Origin: Gammaproteobacteria bacterium
Lineage (GTDB): Bacteria > Pseudomonadota > Gammaproteobacteria > UBA4575
Assembly: GCA_027297825.1 (NCBI GenBank)
Contig: JAPUHH010000069.1
Coordinates: 1-10,401 of the forward strand
Length of the DNA: 10,401 bases
Direction: 5' to 3'
Made by a program: the position numbers and the translations under genes. This document shows, in pieces, positions 6,014 through 10,401 of the stretch. The notes beneath the pieces were generated by a model, which saw only the letters and a list, made by a program, of their open reading frames with translations, made no database searches and was not told where the DNA came from. The number at the start of each line of letters is the position of its first letter. The first letter of the stretch is position 1.

Positions 6014-6790
6014 ATGCGTATTATAACTGTTAATGTAAATGGAATCCGTGCTGCAGCCCGTAAGGGATTTTTTGAATGGTTGCATAAGCAAAAAGCAGAT
6101 GTAGTCTGCGTGCAAGAAACTAAAGCCCAAATTCACCAATTAGAGAATAACCCGATTTTCTTTCCCACTGATTATCACTGTTATTATGTAGATGCGATAA
6201 AAAAAGGCTATAGCGGAGTTGCGGTCTATAGTAAACAAAAGCCTGTCAAAGTGGTTTGCCAATATGGGGATGGGGAGTTTGATAGCGAAGGCCGTTATTT
6301 AGAAGTGCAATTTAAACATCTTGCGGTGGTGTCTTTATACGCACCTTCGGGATCTTCCAGTGATGAACGACAACAAGCCAAGTTTCGTTTCATGGATAGT
6401 TTTATGCAACATTTGAAAACCTTAAAACGTCGTCGCAAGGAATACATTATTTGTGGCGATTTGAATATTGCACATAAAAACATTGATTTAAAAAACTGGC
6501 GTGGAAATAAAAAGAATTCGGGCTTTTTACCTGAAGAGCGTGCTTGGCTAGACACATTGTTTAATCAAGTAGGCTATCTAGATATTTTCCGCGAAATTAA
6601 TCAAGAAGAAGACCAATTTACGTGGTGGTCTAATCGCGGGCAAGCCTGGGCCAACAATGTTGGCTGGCGCATTGATTACCATATTGCAACACCAAAACTT
6701 AAAAGCACCGCAACACAACAAAGCATTTATAAAACCCAACGCTTTTCCGATCATGCGCCGCTAATTATTGATTACGACCTAAGCATTTGA
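6014..6790 (+). CDS. Exonuclease III-family protein at the crc locus, catalytic residues intact
   Basis: This 258-residue member of the exonuclease-endonuclease-phosphatase superfamily is orthologous by position and sequence to Pseudomonas Crc, the Hfq partner in catabolite repression. Crc-like features are the start RIITVNVNGI, FLPEERAWLDTLF (171-183), KRRRKEYI (138-145) and the end HAPLIIDYDLSI. However, Pseudomonas Crc has lost nuclease residues, and this protein has the full XthA set: Asn7, Glu35 in QETK, Tyr109 in YAPSG, Asp149 and Asn151 in GDLNIAH, Asp221 in GWRIDYH, and Asp246-His247 in SDHAPL. It is therefore predicted to be an active Mg2+-dependent AP endonuclease/3'-5' exonuclease acting in base excision repair. 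Whether it also has a Crc-like role cannot be told from sequence. It is divergent from pyrE and overlaps the next gene by 4 nt. Confidence 0.92.
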   Translation: MRIITVNVNGIRAAARKGFFEWLHKQKADVVCVQETKAQIHQLENNPIFFPTDYHCYYVDAIKKGYSGVAVYSKQKPVKVVCQYGDGEFDSEGRYLEVQFKHLAVVSLYAPSGSSSDERQQAKFRFMDSFMQHLKTLKRRRKEYIICGDLNIAHKNIDLKNWRGNKKNSGFLPEERAWLDTLFNQVGYLDIFREINQEEDQFTWWSNRGQAWANNVGWRIDYHIATPKLKSTATQQSIYKTQRFSDHAPLIIDYDLSI

Positions 6791-8172
6791 AAAACTTGAA
6801 ATACAAACCATCTTGGTTGCAATCCTTCATTGTTTATCAACATCCTCGCGTTTTGGCCATGTTGTTTCTTGGTTTTTCAGCCGGCCTACCTTTATTTTTA
6901 GTATTTGGCACATTATCTTTTTGGCTTAGAAAAGAAGGTATTGATCGCACAACAATAGGCTACATTTCTTGGGTTGCAATTCTTTATGGATTTAAATTTA
7001 TATGGGCACCGCTAGTAGATCGCCTACCATTACCACTGCTAACTACATGGTTAGGTCAACGGCGTAGTTGGATGTTGCTCGCACAAGCTGGTGTAGTAAT
7101 TGGTTTATGGATGATGGCGAGTAATGAACCATCTACCCAACTAAGTGCACTCGTTATAGCTGCATTATTGGTGGCTTTTTCTTCAGCCACACAAGATATC
7201 AGCATAGATGCATGGCGAATCGAGGCAGTAGCCGCTGATTTTCAAGGCGCCATGGCCGGCACCTATCAGCTAGGTTATAGGCTCGGTTTAATATTAGCCG
7301 GTGGCGGGGCCTTTTTGATTGCAGGAAGTTATTCTTGGAGTACTGCCTACTTTATAATGGGTTGCGCAATGTTAATTGGGGTCATTACCACCCTCTTTAT
7401 TGCCGAACCAGAACGCGATATCAAACAACAAACCTGGACACAGGAAGACCGAGTAGTGCGGTTTTTAGAAGGCCCATCAAACCTGCCTAAACAACTTCGT
7501 TTTATAATCGCCTGGCTTATTGGTGCGGTAATTTGTCCTTTTACTGATTTTTTTGTGCGCAATGGACTTGCTGCAGTAATAATTTTACTGTTCATAGGTT
7601 TGTTTCGCTTAAGTGATATCACTATGGGCGTGATGGCAGGACCATTTTATTTCGACATGGGTTATACCGAAACCCAAATAGGTTTTATATCAAAAACTTT
7701 TGGAGTTATTATAACCATACTAGGTGCTTTATTAGGTGGCGTGTTAGTTATGCGCTTTGGATTTATGCGCATGTTAATTGTTTCGGCAATTCTAGTTGTA
7801 CTAACGAATTTGGTTTTTGCCTGGCTTGCCACACGAGGTCCTGAGACATACCTGCTTGCAATCGTGATTGCCGCAGACAACTTAAGCGGTGGCATTGCTG
7901 GCTCTACATTTATTGCCTATTTATCAAGCCTAACAAATCGTGCTTATACCGCAACGCAATACGCCTTGTTTAGTTCTTTAATGTTATTGCCGGCTAAATT
8001 TATCGGCGGGTTTTCTGGGAAAATAGTGGATAATTTTGGTTATATAAATTTCTTCATCTATGCAGGTTTGCTTGGCATTCCATCAATTCTCTTAGCAATT
8101 TATCTTTGGGGCAATAGTGAAAATATTTTTGGAGCGAAGCGAACCATAAAAAGTCAAAATGATACTTCTTAA
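6787..8172 (+). CDS. ampG: AmpG-type muropeptide permease (major facilitator superfamily)
   Basis: AmpG is an inner-membrane, proton-driven importer of GlcNAc-1,6-anhydroMurNAc peptides released during cell-wall turnover; in bacteria with AmpR/AmpC it also feeds beta-lactamase induction. The 461-residue protein is polytopic with AmpG hallmarks: HPRVLAMLFLGFSAGLPLFL (19-38), SFWLRKEGI (44-52), FKFIWAPLVDR (69-79), LGQRRSWM (89-96) and SATQDISIDAWRIE (133-146). The start is a TTG whose last two bases belong to the preceding TGA, a TTGA overlap implying coupled translation; the first in-frame ATG (residue 25) would cut into the conserved N-terminal block. Its 3' end precedes the DUF4197 start by only 13 nt. 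It is somewhat shorter than E. coli AmpG (491). Family assignment is strong; exact substrate is inferred. Confidence 0.9.
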   Translation: MKNLKYKPSWLQSFIVYQHPRVLAMLFLGFSAGLPLFLVFGTLSFWLRKEGIDRTTIGYISWVAILYGFKFIWAPLVDRLPLPLLTTWLGQRRSWMLLAQAGVVIGLWMMASNEPSTQLSALVIAALLVAFSSATQDISIDAWRIEAVAADFQGAMAGTYQLGYRLGLILAGGGAFLIAGSYSWSTAYFIMGCAMLIGVITTLFIAEPERDIKQQTWTQEDRVVRFLEGPSNLPKQLRFIIAWLIGAVICPFTDFFVRNGLAAVIILLFIGLFRLSDITMGVMAGPFYFDMGYTETQIGFISKTFGVIITILGALLGGVLVMRFGFMRMLIVSAILVVLTNLVFAWLATRGPETYLLAIVIAADNLSGGIAGSTFIAYLSSLTNRAYTATQYALFSSLMLLPAKFIGGFSGKIVDNFGYINFFIYAGLLGIPSILLAIYLWGNSENIFGAKRTIKSQNDTS

Positions 8173-8185
8173 TAGGAAAGACGAA

Positions 8186-8773
8186 ATGCAATTTAAATTG
8201 ATAATAGCCGCATTTTCAGGACCACTAATTTTCGCTTGTGCAACTAGCTTACAAGCTGGTTGGTTTGATAAAGCGAAAGAATTTATTGAAGACTCAGATA
8301 TTACATCATCGACCTCTAGTTTAACTGACGGTGAGATTACATCAGGCCTTAAAGAAGCGCTGAGCGTAAGCTCAGGTTTAGTGGTTAGACAGTTGGGAAC
8401 TGCAGATGGCTTTAACGCCGATCCTAGCGTTCATATTCCATTACCAAATAGTTTAATGAAAGTGCGATCTACTTTAGATAAGATTGGTATGAGTGGCATG
8501 TTAGATGATCTAGAAACACGCTTAAATCGAGCTGCAGAAATCGCCACGCCTAAAGCTAAAGAATTGTTCATAAACGCTATCTCAGCAATGAGCTTAGATG
8601 ATGCACGAAATATTCTGGGTGGTCCAAATGATGCAGCTACAAGATATTTTCAATCTAAGATGGGGCCTGATTTAGTCGAAGAATTCACACCCATCGTTAA
8701 CGCTAGCTTGGCAGAAGCAGGTGCGATTAAAAGTTACGACACTGCAGTGGGTCAGTACAAAAAATGCCGTTAG
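8186..8773 (+). CDS. DUF4197 exported protein, main body, ended early by a frameshift
   Basis: The frame opens at 8159 inside ampG, but the ATG at 8186 has the best Shine-Dalgarno nearby (AGGAAAG, 8174-8180, 5 nt spacing) and starts a signal peptide, MQFKLIIAAF onward, probably cleaved near LQA-G (after residue 24). IFAC at 15-18 is a poor lipobox, so a lipoprotein is less likely. The body matches DUF4197: GLKEALSV (54-61), LGTADGFNADPSVHIPLP (70-87), AMSLDDARNILGGPNDAATRYF (133-154) and FTPIV (166-170). After QYKK the frame reads Cys-Arg-stop, whereas the family's normal C-terminus continues in another frame from 8764. The function of DUF4197 is unknown. Transcription with ampG is likely. 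Confidence 0.8.
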   Translation: MQFKLIIAAFSGPLIFACATSLQAGWFDKAKEFIEDSDITSSTSSLTDGEITSGLKEALSVSSGLVVRQLGTADGFNADPSVHIPLPNSLMKVRSTLDKIGMSGMLDDLETRLNRAAEIATPKAKELFINAISAMSLDDARNILGGPNDAATRYFQSKMGPDLVEEFTPIVNASLAEAGAIKSYDTAVGQYKKCR

Positions 8774-8922
8774 TGCCAGATGTGCAAGCCGACTTAAGCA
8801 GTTATGTAGTGGAAAAAGGTATGGATGGAATCTTTCATTATTTAGCTGTAGAAGAGGCAAAAATTAGACAAAACCCAGCAGCTCGAACCACAGAGTTGCT
8901 AAAAAAAGTTTTTGCTAAATAG
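8764..8922 (+). pseudogene. Displaced C-terminal 52 residues of the DUF4197 protein
   Basis: Starting at the last A of the A6 run (8759-8764), a different frame reads MPLVPDVQADLSSYVVEKGM, then DGIFHYLAVEEAKIRQNPAA and RTTELLKKVFAK, ending at TAG 8920-8922. This is the expected DUF4197 C-terminus. One additional A in the run would fuse it to the upstream body as QYKK-MPLV, giving about 245 residues. Causes could be a sequencing or assembly indel, a real mutation, or slippage that restores the full protein. The good conservation of this remainder argues against an old pseudogene. Independent initiation at its ATG is not supported by a ribosome binding site. Confidence 0.8.
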
Positions 8923-8937
8923 AAACTGTAAAAGAGT

Positions 8938-9489
8938 TTAAGGCATAACTTCTATCGGAGTGCCGTCTTCGACAGCATTCCAAATTTCTACTATTTCGTG
9001 GTCCTGGACGGCAATACACCCTTCAGTCCAATCATACTCGTTAAATAATAAACGAGCTTTTTCAGCCCAGTTTGAGGGTTGACCATGAATCATTATTGCA
9101 CCGCCAGGGGAATCCCCGCGTTCTTGCGCGCCACGACTATCACTGCTATTAGGATACGATATATGCATGGAACGGAAGAATTTACTATTAGGGTTACGCC
9201 AATCTATAGTATAAATTCCTTCTGGGGTGCGCGAATCTCCAGACCGCTGTTTATGACCATCTGGCTGTTGGCCTAAAGCAATGTGGTAGGTTTTCAAAAC
9301 TTCAATGCCACGGTAAAGATAGAGTTTGCGCTCCGTCTTTTTAACCACGACATAGTCAGCCTTGCCAATGGAATCCGTTTCAGTAGTCGCGATGGTTTTG
9401 CCACTACAAAACGCGATTATGCACATCAACAATAAACTAAAAAACTGGGCATAATCTTGCAACTGTTTACATCTATCCACCTTAACCAC
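8938..9489 (-). CDS. L,D-transpeptidase, YkuD (ErfK/YbiS/YcfS/YnhG) family
   Basis: A periplasmic enzyme of the cysteine L,D-transpeptidase family, which forms 3-3 peptidoglycan cross-links or attaches proteins to the wall. After a hydrophobic stretch at about 15-30 (signal peptide or anchor) the domain runs from ADYVVVKKTERKLYLYR (44-60) through GDSRTPEGIYTID (84-96) to the active site, IMIHGQ with His135 and DWTEGCIAVQDHEI with nucleophile Cys158. Length 183 is compact, with no LysM domain. The longest frame begins with GTG at 9489; a GTG three codons in (9480) has a better-placed AAGAGAG upstream and may be the real start. No lipobox is convincing. It lies 59 nt downstream of the parA-like gene on the same strand, and converges on DUF4197 with a 15-nt gap. 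Which cross-link it makes cannot be inferred. Confidence 0.9.
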   Translation of the reverse strand: MVKVDRCKQLQDYAQFFSLLLMCIIAFCSGKTIATTETDSIGKADYVVVKKTERKLYLYRGIEVLKTYHIALGQQPDGHKQRSGDSRTPEGIYTIDWRNPNSKFFRSMHISYPNSSDSRGAQERGDSPGGAIMIHGQPSNWAEKARLLFNEYDWTEGCIAVQDHEIVEIWNAVEDGTPIEVMP

Positions 9490-9548
9490 TCTCTTAGAAA
9501 AATAGTCAAATTAGAAACTACGGCAATATTTCATGCCAACCCTGAAGT

Positions 9549-10187
9549 TTATGGTTGACTGCGCTTACTTTTCACCCATTTCACGATGGGCTGCCATTGT
9601 TCTCGGTCCAAGTCGGTAGCTGCAGGCGCCATTTCAAATATCCCCAAGCCTCGATCCGCGCCACGAATGTAATGTTGGCTATCTCTTAACATGGTTAAAA
9701 ATGGAATTCGTTGATGGCTTAGAAATTCATCTAACTCCCAATAAATATTAGTAAAATCGCGAGAGCGGTTGGCTAACAATGCTAGCTTGGCTTTTTTATT
9801 TGCTACCGATGCAGATTTTTTTATTTCTGCAATAAAATCACCCGCAGCGCGCATATCGATTGGGGAAGGCAAAACTGGAATTAATATTGTCTGCGCTTTG
9901 CGCACTATTTTGCTCAAGGCAGTGCCATGTAACCCCGCCGGAGCATCTAAAATCACATAATCAGCACTACGGCTAGGTGGCTTTGCACTCTTTTTAAATG
10001 CAGCAATGCCTTGAATGGGGCTGCGCGCTGGAGAACGGGCAGCAAGCCATGCCATGCTGCTGCCTTGTGGATCAAGGTCCACCAACACCACCTTCTTGTT
10101 CTGAGTCGCAAAATAGGAAGCCAAGTTAGTTGCAATTGTGGTTTTACCCGAGCCGCCCTTTGAATTAATCACCATGATGTTGCGCAT
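9549..10187 (-). CDS. Orphan ParA/MinD-like P-loop ATPase
   Basis: A 212-residue deviant-Walker ATPase of the ParA/Soj group. It has the deviant Walker A KGGSGKTT (10-17, with signature Lys10 and Lys15), the A' motif VLVDLDPQGS (34-43, Asp39) and Walker B YVILDAPAG (77-85, Asp81). It starts almost directly with the P-loop, so it lacks the N-terminal DNA-binding domain of plasmid P1/F-type ParA. No ParB-like gene or obvious parS site is in the window, and it is unlike the chromosomal parA that normally sits with parB near gidA/gidB. Similar short orphan ParA proteins position diverse cargos, or have been misnamed cobyrinic acid synthases; the partner is unknown here. A strong Shine-Dalgarno, GGGGGAG (10193-10199), lies 5 nt before the ATG. 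The following gene is the L,D-transpeptidase. Confidence 0.9.
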   Translation of the reverse strand: MRNIMVINSKGGSGKTTIATNLASYFATQNKKVVLVDLDPQGSSMAWLAARSPARSPIQGIAAFKKSAKPPSRSADYVILDAPAGLHGTALSKIVRKAQTILIPVLPSPIDMRAAGDFIAEIKKSASVANKKAKLALLANRSRDFTNIYWELDEFLSHQRIPFLTMLRDSQHYIRGADRGLGIFEMAPAATDLDREQWQPIVKWVKSKRSQP

Positions 10188-10192
10188 TTATA

Positions 10193-10199
10193 CTCCCCC
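10193..10199 (-). promoter_or_regulatory. Strong ribosome binding site of the parA-like gene
   Basis: GGGGGAG on the minus strand, 5 nt before the ATG at 10187, fixes the start. It stands out because most genes in this window have weak or no Shine-Dalgarno sequence. Confidence 0.7.
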
Positions 10200-10401
10200 A
10201 ATTATGAGTTTGTTTATCAAAGTTTCTCTTAACTGTATCGCTATGCCAAGTGTGAATATTATTTGTAACTAATGATTTTTAATAAAAATGCAACCATACT
10301 TGAATTTTATTTTTATGTGTACTCATGTTCGTAGCTGTAAAATCTCTGTTGCGCCACTTAATGTAATTTAATTTTCTAAAATTTCGTTGTTAATCCTGTT
10401 T
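10200..10401. other. AT-rich region upstream of the parA-like gene, no gene seen
   Basis: No coding frame of credible length, RNA gene or clear repeat is visible. It presumably holds the promoter of the minus-strand parA-like gene, but I could not place a -35/-10 pair with good spacing. The window ends here, so a divergent neighbour beyond 10401 may share the region. Confidence 0.5.

Noticed and set aside
8938..8949. AAGGCATAA shared with the 14-bp tandem repeat at 5243-5270
   Set aside because: Here the bases encode the conserved-frame C-terminus of the L,D-transpeptidase; a 9-base match is weak and probably coincidental.
10205..10273. Small 22-residue plus-strand frame divergent from the parA-like gene
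   Set aside because: No ribosome binding site, very short, and no recognisable features; expected by chance in AT-rich DNA.
10370..10383. AATTTT-CT-AAAATT palindrome near the right edge
   Set aside because: Pure A/T arms with a 2-base loop are common by chance in such AT-rich sequence and no transcript ends there.

Overview
The window reads as an ordinary stretch of chromosome from a moderately AT-rich gammaproteobacterium. The order radC (divergent) - coaBC - dut - algC-type phosphomannomutase - argB - ... - pyrE (divergent) - crc/exonuclease III-like matches, as I recall it, the neighbourhood seen in Pseudomonas and relatives. Protein ends and motifs, especially the C-termini of the AlgC-like and Crc-like proteins, also resemble the Pseudomonas forms. 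I cannot name genus or species. Shine-Dalgarno sites are weak or absent before most genes, and two genes appear to use TTG or GTG starts.

Layout. Positions 1-118 are an unexplained, GGATT-rich edge segment that replaces most of radC; only the first 67 or so RadC residues remain (109-318, minus). A divergent promoter region (319-444) precedes the plus-strand run coaBC (445-1704), dut (1655-2128, overlapping coaBC by 50 nt), algC/manB-like (2139-3512) and argB (3608-4492). argB runs tail-to-tail into a minus-strand secreted DUF4124/coiled-coil protein (4489-5121). Upstream of that lie a 164-nt spacer with an inverted repeat, a 14-bp tandem repeat and a hairpin, then pyrE (5286-5930, minus). Divergent from pyrE is a plus-strand set: crc-like exonuclease III (6014-6790), AmpG-type permease (TTG start, 6787-8172) and a DUF4197 envelope protein (8186-8922) whose reading frame breaks in an A6 run. 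On the minus strand are a YkuD-type L,D-transpeptidase (8938-9489) and an orphan ParA-like ATPase (9549-10187). The last 214 bases hold no supported gene.

The left half is housekeeping metabolism: coenzyme A synthesis, dUTP removal, sugar-phosphate supply for surface polysaccharides, arginine and pyrimidine synthesis. The right half leans towards the envelope: muropeptide import, peptidoglycan cross-linking and an exported DUF4197 protein. I see no defence system, transposase, CRISPR array, rRNA or tRNA, and no convincing undescribed multi-gene system. The points most worth a second look are the broken radC with its pentamer repeats, the frameshifted DUF4197 gene, a Crc-position protein that keeps the complete nuclease active site, and the repeats around the pyrE 3' end and the DUF4124 start.
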